Source of the DNA: Wuchereria bancrofti
Lineage: Eukaryota; Nematoda; Chromadorea; Rhabditida; Onchocercidae
NCBI GenBank assembly: GCA_005281725.1
Contig: SSBO01000009.1
Location: forward strand, 9,641,795 to 9,705,794
Length of the DNA stretch: 64,000 nucleotides
Direction: 5' to 3'
In this document: in pieces, positions 39,576-53,600 of the stretch
How positions within the stretch are numbered: position 1 is the stretch's first letter
How the letters are laid out: each line of letters begins with the position of its first letter
Translations under genes and position numbers: made by a program
Notes under the pieces: generated by a model
The model's database searches: none
Told to the model about the DNA's origin: nothing
The model's input: the letters and a program-made list of their open reading frames with translations, nothing else

Positions 39576-42500
39576 TTGCTGCTTACATGAAAATATTCTA
39601 TTTTCTCAAACAAATAACGTTTGTAAAAGTTTTGTTACACGGAATGCATCCCATTTTCTCTTTTGTTGAATGAACAATTTCCGACAATTGAATTCCATGA
39701 TATGTTCGATTAATCGCTTTTACCTATTTTTCTCCTCTCTTCCACTTCTCTTTCCCTTCTTTCTCTCTCACTTTACATGATCGTTAATCCGCATTTTAAA
39801 ATATCAAATTGTTAAATATCAGTGAAAATCTTTGCTTTCAAATATATGCATATGCACTCATATGAAAAAAAAAAAACAATTAATGAATCAAATTGAGAAA
39901 TTTAGGAAATTTGTTTTGGAATGAAAAATTGCATATTCTCCATCCTACTTTTTTTTTAAAAAAATTCATTTGTTTTATTATTTTTGCATCTTGGATTTTA
40001 CAATTTAGTATTTTTGCAATATTTTAAATCAATGAAAAAGTGCAGTTATTTATTTTTTGACATCTATTTATGGTGGTAAATCTGATAAGAAAAAATTAAA
40101 CTAATAAATAAGTTGATAAGAAAATGATAAATTTCCAAATGTTCAAGATTAATGGCTTAATTAATAAAAATATTAAATACCACATAAACGCTTGTAAAAA
40201 AAGAGAAAAAAGAAATGCTAGGAAAAGAAACATTAAAAATCCCTTTCAATTTACTCTTTATAATAATCGATCAAAAGTATGCAAATTACATTCAAATTTC
40301 ATTAATAAAATAATATAATGTTTATTTCTCTTTTATTTTTGTAAATGTTCATATAAAATTTGTAAACTTTGTAAAAGTTTGTTCAATAAAAATTATTGAA
40401 AAAAGAAAGAGAAAAAATAAAAATAAAAACACGGATGTAAACGCATGGTTTGCTGATATAGACAAGAAATATTGAATTGAATGGTTTATTTTTATCAATT
40501 TTTGCTAAAAGTGCACATTTAAGGCTAATAGCTATCTCAGCAACTGCTTATATATAGCAATAAATATGTTAGCATAAAACACGATTTGTTTATAATTTTA
40601 TTTTTACTTTCTTTTTCATTCATTTATGCAATTAACCTAAAGCCAATGCTTGTGAGCATCAAATTTTTACTAAGTAAGCATAAATTAAACATAATTTTTT
40701 TTTATATTTTTGTGATTTTAGCTTTTTTCGCTTATATATTAACTTAAATTTAGTATTTTGTTCGTAACTTTAGCCAACATGATTTAAAGATTTAGCCCTT
40801 TTTTTATTTGCTAAATTTGATATGTTTGGAAAAGAATGAGGCTTAAATTATTAACCATATATATATATATATGCATTTTTCATTGTTGTTAATAATCTGA
40901 GGCAATAATATTTCATATCCTTTTAATCTAAACTTTTAATCTGAAATAATTCAAGATGATTCTGCTTAGTTTTTTTTTTTTTTTTTGATAAATTTGAAAG
41001 AAAGCTTCTAATTGTTGATTAAATTGGAAAATGATACCACCTGCTGTGCAATGGATATTTTCGTTTCGTGAAAATACGAAGTAATGGTGTTACTCAAATT
41101 TGTCGTTTCTCGTTGACCGATAATGGAATTTTTCTGGGAATTAATTTGACCTTAATCAAAAATTATCCTTTAAATTGTCTTTTCAATTATGATGCAGAAG
41201 CTTGGCTTTTGTTATATCATGATATTAAATTTTTGAATTTCAAAAGCTTAAGTTATAAATTTTTTATTACATACTATCAGCGATCAGTGTACCATCAAAT
41301 CTGAATTATTATTGTTTTCTTCGCTATTGCTATTTTTGTTTTTTCTTTATGCAATCTATAATTTTGTTCCTTTTTCTTCTTGTCTACTATTCTATATGTT
41401 ACCATTTTTTATCATAAGATTAATTTATCGAATTCGATGAAAAAAAAGTTTTAGTAAAATATTTTTTTTTTTGTAAATTTATTAGTAAATCTGAGGAAAA
41501 AATTTGGCTCATATTATCATAAGATATGATGTATTTTCAGAAAAAATTGAATAGTAGTAATATATTATTGTATGTTTATGCAAAAAATAAGCCCCCGAAT
41601 TTCATAAAAATTAGGGAAATAAATCCAATAAATAATCTGCAATATTAAAGAAAAATGAAAATTTTTGATCCTTGAAACTAATTAATTGCATTAAAAGAAA
41701 ACATTTCTATAATTTTAATCTTCCACTTTCGGTAACATATGCACAATTTTTTGTGGAGAATTAGTAATTGGTACTTTGAAAAAGTATAGATAAGCGGCTT
41801 TAAACAAACGATAAAGGAAGACAGTTTCAGATATTTCAAAGATTAAAAAAAAACTTAACTGAATTTGAAACTGGATATTTTTATGGTATGCTGAAATTTT
41901 GGTGATTTTGATTGATGAAAAAATTTAATGTGAATGACAAGCACCCATTTCTGTTTTATCTCACCATGTAAACGGGATTCATTGCTGTTTATAAATGTAT
42001 GTTATCTTAAAATTGATTAATTTATATTAAAGTCTTCAAAATTCATTTTTGATTTTAGGTTAATGCTCTACCATCCATAACTGATTTACTTCAATGCTAT
42101 GATATATTGATAGGTATGAAAGAAAAAAAATTGTTCATCCATGTTTTTTCAAGTTCTTTTTCTTTCTAAAATCTAAAATCCAGATATTAACTCGTTACAC
42201 TAGTATAGAAAGTTTTTGTTCGATTACAGTTAAATATTTATTGCCACGAATTTTCTGGAAATTTATTTTAAACTTCATGAGTTAATTATTACTAGCAGCT
42301 GTTAGGTAGGCAAAGTTTTGAAGTTAGACAAGTTTTTGAAATTAATTATCAAATATGTAAGCTTTTATAATCAGATACTGATATAATTGTGATATTCAAA
42401 TATATCAGGTTAATTCAGTCAGAAATTTAAGACCATTGTTTAAGAAAGAACCTGATTTCTTGCATATTTTTTATTTATTTTACTCCTTCATTTGCTCGTT

Positions 42501-42705
42501 TGGAATCTTAATTTATGCTTATTTTATTTTAATTTGTAAAATAGAGCAATATTTAGGCAGTGAAAATGAAATTATATGTTTATCCTTTAGTATTTTATAT
42601 TTAATTTCTGCTACCTTAATCTCACTTTCCTTATATAATTTCTATTTTTTATTTTCATCAAATCACAATTTTGCACAATACCACTTCATCACATCTATTA
42701 TTCGA

Positions 42706-42770
42706 TACGGTAAAATACAGTAAAACTCATGTGTTGTAATACGGTAACTATTTATGCATGGAACACAGTA
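42706..42770 (+). repeat. two adjacent TACGGTA/TACAGTA element copies
   Basis: TACGGTA at 42706 is followed closely by ATACAGTA at 42715. A second TACGGTA at 42740-42746 is followed after 16 bases by ACACAGTA at 42763-42770. The surrounding stretch 42540-42620 also recurs loosely at 42810-42890 (TATGTTTATCCTTTAGTATT), so this locus has been duplicated. Confidence 0.45.
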
Positions 42771-44103
42771 ATAATTATTTGTGCTGAATAATAGTTAACA
42801 ATTATCTGTAAGATAGAGTAACATTTAAACAGTGAAAATGTAATTATATGTTTATCCTTTAGTATTTTATATTCAGTTTGTTACAGATTTCACTTGTAAC
42901 AAATTGTTAAATGAAATTTGTAAGAAATTAAAACAAAAACTGGTTTTGTATTATAACATTTACAAATAAATTTTATATCAAATTACTGTAACAGTCGCTA
43001 GAGTAACAAATTATGATACTGCCAAAGTAATTCCAATTAAATTTTAAGCCAGTAGTTTAAAGCAAAATCTTTATGGTTTAACCCAATACAGTTCGCAAAA
43101 ATACTTTTAATTAAATTAGTTTCTAATTATAATTGTAATTATTATTATCGTCATTATTTGATCAATTAATTAGCTAATATCCATTATTATATGATAAATT
43201 AAAGCATTATAAAAACAAGTTCATAACACAACAAATGATATAATTTTTAAGAACTAATTCAATTTATTTTTGAAAATCTCTTTAGTTTGATCAAATTTTC
43301 ACCCTAATTATTACCACTATCACTATTATTTGATTAGATAATTAAGTATGAATAAATGATTAGACTGAATGCCACTGAGTTTATTTCTATTACTAATTCT
43401 TTTTCCATTCCTACAAAAGCATAAATTAAATTAAATTATTGAAAATTTCATTAAATAATTGGATAAAATCTGTAACAACAATCACAATGCATTGTTATTA
43501 ATTAGCACAGTGATTTCCATCTATATTAAACAATAACTAATTGGATTATATAAAAGATATCACGGTAGTCTGTTATGCAGTTGATAAAAGTTTCATAATT
43601 GCAATTTACAATTAATTTGATTTATTATCTATTCTTCATTCTTCAATTAATTATCATATTATCATTTAAACCTTTATCACTGATGATAATGATAATGACG
43701 ATGTTAATAATTATGAACAAGCAATATCAATCGTGATTTCACTGCAACATTTTAGGATTGTAAGAGGTGGTACGTCCAGCCGGTTTAAACTATGTCATTG
43801 TCGTTGTTGTCATCATCATCCTGGTTGTCGCCAAGATTGGTGTCATCAAAATCAAAATGATCCTTTACTGCTCATTTTATCCATCTTTCACAACACTTCT
43901 TCCTTCTTCAGATACATAAATATCCTAAATTTTGCTGTTTCAAAAATTCTTTTGAAAGAAAGGAGCGAAAAGAAAAGAAAAAAAGGAAGAAAGGAAGGAA
44001 GGAAAAAAAGAAATTCATTTATTTATCACCGGTAAGAATTTCCACTTCTTTTTTTTTCTATCTTCTTTTTTAGTGTTCAGTTTATTGCCAACGTCATCAA
44101 AAT

Positions 44104-44245
44104 CATTTCATTCATTCAATCACCCATTCACCCATTCATTCATTCATTCGTTCATTCGTTCATTCATTCATTCATTCGTCCATTCGTTCATTCGTTCATT
44201 CGTTCGTTCATTCATTCATTTGTTCATTCGTTCATTCATTCATTT
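44104..44245. repeat. CATT/CGTT tetranucleotide microsatellite
   Basis: About 35 tetranucleotide units of CATT with interspersed CGTT variants, ending shortly before the secreted-protein gene. A good candidate for length polymorphism. Confidence 0.9.
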
Positions 44246-44617
44246 TGAATGATCCATACTTCCATATTTTCTCATTGCTGTATTGTTTATTTTATTTCTG
44301 ACAATTATGATCTGAAAATTGAACTACTCGAAGATAAACAAATTATCATACTTACTTAATTCTTATTACTTTTGAAAAATTTTTTGATTAATATTTCAAA
44401 AAATTCTACTGTGGTATTTTTTTTTTTTGTTTTTTAATGAATATGTTTCATGTGGAAATTTTCAAATTAAAAAAAAATGACTGAAATAGATTATCATCTT
44501 CGATAATGCGATCCAGTCTATTGTTACTATTATTATTATCATCGAATAAACAAGACAAATCATTGATAAACAATTTTTATCGAGAATTTGTCACAATAAT
44601 TACCTAAATGGTCAGTA

Positions 44618-47600
44618 ATGTTGGCGTTATTTTATTATTTACAATATTTGTTGCTGCTATATTCAATATTTCCTTGCTTCATTATTAATCGGCAAATCAG
44701 TTATGCGGTAAGTTGTTTACTTTTTTCTGTCTCGATTAACTTCTTTTAATATTTTAAAAAAACACAAAATGATTTTTTTTTTAAAAAAAACTAACAAATA
44801 TCTTTAAATTTATTCAAAAACTTGTATGTTTATATAGATTTTAAACATAAAAATCACAGTGATATAATATGAAATATAAAATGTAAACTAGATAAATGTT
44901 AGTGCTTAATTAAAATAATAAATATTAAACTTGCTCTTTTTTTTTAAGTTTTATAATTTAGCTGTTACTTTTTTTAGATTTGACAATTAGAAATTGTAAA
45001 ATTAAAAAATAAATGGAAATCTATTGTTGAATCATATGAGTACTAAATGAAAATTTGGTTAGGAACAATGGATAATTTAAATAAAAGACATTCAATATGG
45101 CTGCTGCCTTTTTTCTTAATTTCTAAAATTTCAAATTTTACAAAGTTATGTGCAGGATTAGAAATTCAATATAGTATGAAAACTCAAATTAATAGTGGAA
45201 AATAATTTTTTTTTAAACTGTCAAATATTAAATACAGATGTAAAAATATGAATAAATGAATTAGTTTGAATTTGTTAATCGTTAATTTTATGACTATAAT
45301 GCTTACATCAAATTTTTCAGTTTTTAAAGTTGCTTTCTCTTCTTTAATTAACGCTTAAAATTTATGCATAAATTATTTCGGTTGATCATTCCACAGATAT
45401 TATCAAATTAAAGCAAACATTTGAGATTTTAATTTCGTTCATTTACGATTTCATCAATTTTAATGGAAGAGAAATCAACTTTTTCTTTCGTCATTTTTTG
45501 GCATAAATAATAATTTAGTGCAAAATAAATTACTTTATTTTACTCTTAAATTATCAATTTTTTGCACCTGAGAATGAAAAAAAAAACAGTTATTCCACTA
45601 ATAACTATTGATTTAGAAATATTTGTTGGAATACTTTTTGAAAAATCATTTTTTCATTGTTGAGATTAACTGAAACTAATTAACTTATGACTTCCCTCAA
45701 ATTAATAAATGAAGTTAATTTATCAATTAAAAAAAATAAATGAATAACCAGACAACAATTGTAGCCAAGTGAAAACAGAAATTATAAATGAGCAAATTAT
45801 GAAAACATGTTTTTATCATTCATTTAATTAATCTGAAAATTTTCTTCAAATTTTTAAAATGAAAAAAACAATTGTTCCACTTAATTTTTAAAATTAAGTC
45901 ACTTATTTCTCTTCAATTAACATTTTAATCCTAATATAGCCATCATAGTTGAAACTATTTGAAGGCATTTTTCTTTCACTTACTACTAAATTTAAATTTT
46001 TTTTTTGAAGTTGTGAAACTGGAAAAAAGGAAAGAGCTTTTAAAAAAAGAGAAAATTTTGGAATTCTTCAAATTTACCAGAAGAAAAAAGAAAAAATGAT
46101 AGTATTTAAAAGAAAAAATGACATAAACAATTTTCCTTGTTATACTTCGGCTTCAGTTTTTTCTTTATTTCTTCTACTAAAATTTAAAATTATGATTTTA
46201 TTCTGTACTATTAACACAGTTATTGCTATTAGTACTATTGCTATTAATTATTAATTCAATTTATTATTTACACTTCTAATTAATTAAAATATCTAATAAT
46301 AAACATTTATATATAATAGTAAATATTCTAGCTATAATAAATGTTTAGTGATATAATAATATATTTAATAATTATGACTGATATATTGCTTTACAACTAT
46401 TTTAATAATTATAGTAAAATAAATATTCCTTTCATCAAGTTTAATTGTTTTATTTAAAAAGCAATAAATAAATAAAGTCATTTAATCAACTGAAATATTT
46501 TTATTATGGTAATAAATCTTTGTAATTTTTCTTCTATCATTTTATTTAATTTTTTATCCCAATTTATTTTATCTTCTTTTTTCATTTTACTCAATTTTAA
46601 AATTCAATAATTCCCTGTTGTTTATCACATATTTTCTGAAATGAGGAAAATTTCATTTCACTCAATATATTTCTTGCCATTCATTTTTGTTTTGAAAATT
46701 AAATACTCAAAATTAAAACAACTTTCAAAAAAAAAAAAAAAAAAATTGATTGAAGTGTAAATTAAGAAAGATGAAGGAATGAAAAGGAAAAAAGAATTTA
46801 AAAAACGAATAAGGGAAAAGGAATGAAGGAAATAAGGAAGGATGAATGTGAATGATGAAAGAAATAATCCGATAATTAAAAAGGAAGATGACAATCATTT
46901 TGAAATTTTATATTCAATGTTGAATTTTAAATTCCTTTCTCATTTTACAATTTTTCAACATATTTTATATAATTTGTTTACTTGCTGACAGCAAAATCGG
47001 CAAACGTTCCGAAAAAAAAATTTTTTTCTTTACTTTTTTACATTTCATTCATATCTGAATAAAATTGAAATTCATCAATATTATTAAATCATTTTGAAAC
47101 TTATTGACATTTTTCTTAATGTTACATTTTCATATTTCAATAACAAAAAGTAGAAAATTGAAGATTAAAAAAAACAAATGTAAAAGAATTTAATAGGATT
47201 TTAGTAATAAGAATGAATGGGAAAAAAGTAGAAGTGAATAATTTAAATTATTGTAAAAAAATTGTTTTCAATGTGAATATTTTTCAATGTGAATACTTTT
47301 TAAAGTTTTTTTCCTTTCTCCTTTTTTTGTAAATTCTTTTTAATAATTCTTCAAAAAAATATATAAATAAACAAATAAAAATGATAAATTGGAATGTAGA
47401 ATATAATGAGGAGAAAAAGTTGCAATTGTTTGTTGCATTTTGTTTACAAAAAAAAAGTTATTTTATGGTTTAAAAAGTTGCAGTTTCGAAATTTAAAAAT
47501 TTAAACATTTATTGAAAATATGAATTAAAGAAGAAATCATCAAGAAGTCTTGGCTTTGTCAAACATTAAAAATTCGCCTGTTCTAATTCAAATTTTAATT

Positions 47601-50600
47601 CAAATTCAAATTAAGGTTTAACTTTCATTTCTTTCCTTTTCAGAAAATAATATAATTTAGCATGCAATTCCTCATCTATTATAGTCTTTTTTTTAACCAA
47701 CTTTTATCATAAATTTTTTTTTTCAAATTGAAAGGAAAAAATGCATCGTAGTCAGATGAATGCAAAATTGCGAACGATTTTAAAAATATTTCAAAATCAA
47801 TAAAAAACCAGATTTCGCTCGAAATAAGAGATAACGAAATGAAAACATTGAGAAATTCAATTCAATAACACAATGAATTTTTTAGTTACATTAAAATAAC
47901 TTTAAAATTTTCTTCAAAAATATTTCAAATTTAATAAAAATCAGAAATATGCATATAAATTTCAAAATGGAAAAGAAAATAAATACATATATATGAATAT
48001 ATTCAAAAAATTAATTAACAAATAAAGAGTGAATGAAACAAATTTGAAGAAAAAAAAGTAATATTTTACGTGTCATTCATATTTATAATATTATATAAAA
48101 ATTCACAATTTATTTGTATTCATTCTATAAAAAACAAAATTAAACTATTTTCTAGTTTCATTCTAATTAAGCATTTTTAATTCGTCTTTTTTTTTCGCAT
48201 TCCTCATTTTATTGTTATTTTTATTTTATCGCATTTGAAAAAGAAAAGAATTTGATTTAATTTTGTCTTATTTTTCTATCCATACATTATTTTAAATTAA
48301 TGTAACACTTTTTTGTACTTTTTTTGTGATAAACAGGAAGTTTGTTTCACTCAGAATTAAAATTTATTCGTGGTTAAAATGAAAAAAAAAATTTTTTTTC
48401 TCTATCCTTAAATTGAATTACGAACGGATTGTGAATTTACATTAGTATATGTACTTCAAAATAAAAATTTAACATTATTTCCTTTCATAAAATAAATAAT
48501 AATTATTGCATTTAATGAATTTGTCCAATTTATTGGAAATTATTAAATAATAATCGTTTTTTTTTTGCCTAAATTATTTTTCAAAAAAATAATTTCAATT
48601 TGAAAATTTGGAATTGCATTTTTTTTTTTCATTTCTTTTGATCATCTTTTTGAATATAACATTTTGTACAGTCATTTAAATATTTTCTCTGATAATTCAA
48701 CGAGATATTTTTAAAAGTCAAATTGATGAATTGCTATTCATTTAGTACCTTAAATTTCTGATTACAATATTAATATAATAATTTTTCTATTTAATTTAAA
48801 TTAATGTAATTTCTTTATAGATTTCTTAATTTAGTTGCTTAATCCAAGTTTTGCTTTTAGCTTATTTGTGAAAATAAAAAAATGAATAAATTATTAGTTT
48901 TTTTCAAACCAAAATTTTTTTGATATAAAAATTGCGCTGCAAATTTATCCTTTTACAAAATAAAATTATATGATGACATGATTTTATTACGATAACTTAA
49001 AATTGTTGTGGGAAAATAATTATTATTAAATAGCTAATATTTTATTAGCTAACAAAATTTATTGTCAATAATTTAATTAATATTATAAAAGTACTTTTTT
49101 CGTACGCATTTTTTCTTTTTGAATTAAATTTATCGATTTATCTAAATTTATTCAAAACTGGTTTTAATTTTAGGAAGAAATGATGAAAAAGAGAAGTATA
49201 TGAAAGAAGTTTTTTTTTTTTTTTTTAATGATTATTGAAAATAGTAATTATGCTGTTATTATCGTCGATATTACTTGGCATAATGATGATTTTATAGTAA
49301 AATTAAAAATTTATAGTAAAATTTATTATAAATTAAAGAAAAAAGCAGATTTGGCAATGACTGTAATAAATTATATATTAATGATAGTGATAATATATTA
49401 CTTATGATAATGATAGCGATAATATAAATGATGTTAATAATTATGATTTAAGAAATTAATATTATTTTTTCCCTAAGTTTAATGATTAATTTACATATAA
49501 AGTCGTCTGTTCTTTTCTAAAATAAAAAAATTGATAATTTGCAAAATTTGCTTCAATGTAAAATAAAAAACAAAAAATGAAGTAAATATTATTCAAATGC
49601 CAAAATTAAAAATTAAAAAAGGACTAAATGCATTTTCAATTATTACTAGTATCAATTCTCCAATTAAAAGTTTTTCAAAACTGACTATTTATTACAACAA
49701 TTTTTTAATTTCGGGTTTTTTAGCGTTTTAAAATAATTCCAAATTTACTGATGAAAATAATTTTTATTAATTCGCAGGAAAAGGATTTTGTGAGAAATGT
49801 CTCGTTGTGGAAATATATATGATTTTACTTAATTAATTAATTATTTCATTAAGTGGTCGGTTTAGATTTACATTACTGAGAATCATTTTGTTCAATATTT
49901 TATAACCCATAATTGCTTCAATTGCTTTTTTTTAAATTAGTTTTTTTTTTTTTTTAAATTGCTTGCCAACATTTAAAATTATTCCATTCACTTGTTATTC
50001 TTTATAATTTATAATTATTAATAACTATTAATCCAATAACAACAGTTATTTTTTTACAATTATTTGTTTAATAATTTCATCAAACGATTTTAGTCAAATG
50101 ATTTTAGTAAATGTTTAATTTTGTTTCACGTTTATTTATTTATTATGAATAAGTTAACATTTCAACTATCATTATGTCATATCATTTGCTTTTTCACTTT
50201 CCTCACTTATCCTCATTTTCATCATTGATCTAATAATCGCAGTAAAATCCTTTCTCCTCTTTTGTCCCTTCTATTCAAATTTTAATGTATTTATAAATTC
50301 TCATTAACCAATAATTTGAAGTGATTACGTCATTGACATATTAAAAAATTATTCATATTATGCATATTAAGTTTTATAGCTAATTAATAATAATAATAAT
50401 GGCAATAATAACAGTTGTAATAATATTGGTAATCATAATTAATAATGATAATGATAACAATAATGGTAATAGTAGTAATATTAATAATAACAATAATAGT
50501 AGTAGCAATTATAATGACAATAATAGTGATGATAATAATAGTGATAACAATAACAATAGTAATTACTACACCATAGTGAGAGTAATAGTGATAATGTTAA

Positions 50601-53600
50601 TGGTGTTAGACGAACAATGGTGGTAATAATGATGATAACGATAATGGTAATTAATGTGCAATAATGACGATTTAAAAAATGATACAACTAATTATTACCA
50701 TCTGCACTGTACAAATTGTACCATTTCTAAAGTTGTACCATGTATAAAAAATGCATTGACGAAAAAAAAGGAAACGCAGCGTACGTATTGTACGTGATTT
50801 AAAAAGTTGACGTGTTTGTTATTGTTAAATGATTATAACAATTCATTTGTCATATTAACAAAAACAATTTTCTTTTCGTTGAAAACAAAGCCGAAACTTT
50901 TTTTCTTTTTAAAATTTGTGACATAAATGAATTAAATTTTTTTTTAATTAAAAATTCTACGTGCAATTTTTTAAGAATTTATAAGTTTTCTCTAAATTTA
51001 TTCATCTTTTTTGGTAGTAAGAAAATCCTTTTTTTTTTTTCTTTTTCTATTTGAATTGAATACAATGAAGATGGATTGATTTGATTCAAAATTAATTTCT
51101 TCTTTTTCTTTTTTTTTTTCTTTTTCGTTGTATAAAAGAAATTGAAATTATTTCAAATTTATGTAGTTGAAAGATCCGGTTTCCTCCTGTCTAACTTGTT
51201 TATTCTAAACTAGTTTTATATTTGATATGTATATATCTGTTCCTTTAAAAATTTTACCTAAAATTACCATTCATGTCATTTGCTGCTACAGTTCTATCGT
51301 CCTAAACTTCAAATTATCACATTTAAAGCATTATATACGCATGCGACATTTAGAAAATATATTTGAATGAAATTGAATATAATTATACTATCAAACCACT
51401 TAGTCCATTTACAATTATGATAATATTCGAAAATTAATTATAATTTTCAAAAAATTAACTGCTATATAAAATAACAATAATTACTTTTCGAAAAAAAAAG
51501 ATGAATGAAAAGAAGAAATAAATTTAAAAATATGAAATTTGAAAAAAAAAAAATCGAATGCATAATAATTATCATCTAAAGAAGAGAAGAAAAAGAAACA
51601 AATTTAAATTTTGAAACTGAGAATAGAGAACAAAAAAAAAAAAAAAAATGAATTTTAAAACAAAATTGTAGTTCGTCTTTTTTTCTTTTGATTTTTAGAT
51701 TTAAAACAAAAATTTTTGGTTTTTAAGAAAATTTTAAATTTTTTTAGTTTTTAAATTGTGTAAGCATAAATCATACTTTTACTTGGAATAAAATATGACA
51801 ATAACTAATAAAATATGACAGTAATAAGTAATAAAATTAACAGCAAGTAATATAATAATGTATATTACTGATAGTAATACTGATACTAATAGTTATCAGT
51901 TGTAATAAATCAAAGAATTCTTTTTTTCTTACTGCACAAAAAAGAATAAGGTCACAAAACGAAAAGATATTAATAGTTTTAAATCCAGTAAGTTTTCGCC
52001 TTTTTTTTTTAAATAAATGTTTTAAAATGGTTTTGTTTGATCAATGGATAATTAATTTTTTTTTATGAAAGTATGGTTTGATAGGAGATGACGAAGAAAA
52101 TAATGTATCATTTTTTATTCAAATAAAATACTAAAGTTGCATTTTTTCCTTATTCTTATCGTCTTCCACTTTTCCAAATTACAAATACCAATTTTTAGAA
52201 TTAAATTTGTTTAGTGATAAAGAATGATTAACATATCAACGATATGAGATATTAATGTTAAAAATAATGAATGGAATGATTGGTATACGTATATTATTAT
52301 GAAATATACTTTTTTCGCCAATTTTTTTTCAAAAGTTTTTATTTCGAAAAATATTAGAAATTAAGGATTAAATTGACTAAATCAATTAGTTGTGTAAGAC
52401 AATGAAAATTTATAACAAACTTGAGATATGAATGAGTAATCAAATAGTAATAAATTTGCCAAATTTTTTTATCATTTCATAAAAACAATACGCTATATTT
52501 TTAGCGTTCATTTTTTCTAAAGGTAAAATGGCGAAAAATTCAACCTGATAATATAGCATTTCAAAATGTTTAATGATAAGATAACATCAGCAGCAGGATA
52601 TCATGATGATAACTAAACTTAGTGAAAGCATAAGTAATAATAATAATTTACAATAACTAATAAAGAGATGATAAGATTATAACGATCAAAAAAAAGTGAT
52701 AAAATTCCATAAAAATAGAAGCAATGAAATGACATAAATGTTATAAATACTAATTAAAATTGATCATAGACAAAAAAATCAAAGGAAAAAACGAAAAAAA
52801 ATTAAATTATTGTTAGGATTATTCATATTCAAGTAAATATTGACAATGATTTTGTTTTAGCGTATAATTTATAAATGAATTTCAAATGACAATTCGTTGT
52901 CTCATTTCTTTCATCCATTTTTTTCTGTTTTGTTTTTGTTCTTATTTCGTTTTTTGTTAAAATTTTAGCGTAAAGTTTTATCATTTGATAAAATTTTTCT
53001 TCCATATCTTTTTTTTATTACGGAAATTACAAAGACATTAATCATTACTGTAATTTCTTTTCATCTATTCCTCCCTTTTTTTATTTCTTTTTTCATTCTA
53101 TCATTTTAAAAACAATAATTCATTTCATCAAAACACGGATTGAAAAAAAAAAGAGAGAAGGAGAAAACCCAAAAATAAGTAAGATTTCATTAATTAAATT
53201 AAAAAACTTATAATGCAAAAGAAATGCAAAAAAAATCATCTTGCTCTAATTTAATAATTATTATTTTAACTGATTATCATTCATAACAGAAATAAAAAAA
53301 TGAATAAATGTAAGAAAATGAAAAGAAACATTTCATTTTGACTTTATTAATCGGTTATAGGTTTTAATAATAAAATTTATATCAGTTCTGTTTGAGTTTC
53401 TAAAAAAGTATTTCGGTCTGAATATTTTTCCATTTGGCTTAATATTTGAAAAAGTTGATTTAACACTTCAAAGATTTGATCGAACACTCAAGACAATGCC
53501 TTGTTCAGCTAAACAAAAAAGTATATAGGGAAAATCTTATTACTTAATTTCTTTTTAAACAAATCCAACAAGCAGTTCTTCTTTTACTTTTAGTTTTTGT

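Larger units (their letters stand above)
31330..44607. other. 13 kb AT-rich region between divergent genes
   Basis: Lies between the start of the minus-strand PDZ/BTB gene and the start of the plus-strand secreted-protein gene. It holds two minisatellites, the third duplicated assembly gap, a CATT microsatellite and, near its right end, copies of the TACGGTA/TACAGTA element. Three isolated plus-strand exon-like islands are described in the findings (41031, 42059 and 43756). Everything else is homopolymer-rich with no credible exon chain. Confidence 0.55.

Noticed and set aside
41068..41304. Open frame reading VKIRSNGVTQICRFSLTD and onward
   Set aside because: Starts at GTG, has no clear acceptor, and overlaps the more plausible small ATG frame at 41031 in another phase. 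Too weak to call.
42436..42723. 95-codon frame with several hydrophobic stretches
   Set aside because: It starts at TTG, consists of AT-rich codons and overlaps a locally duplicated segment. No clean exon boundaries or family resemblance.
50399..50687. Asn-rich plus-strand and Tyr/Ile-rich minus-strand open frames
   Set aside because: Product of a degenerate triplet microsatellite inside the large intron of the secreted-protein gene.
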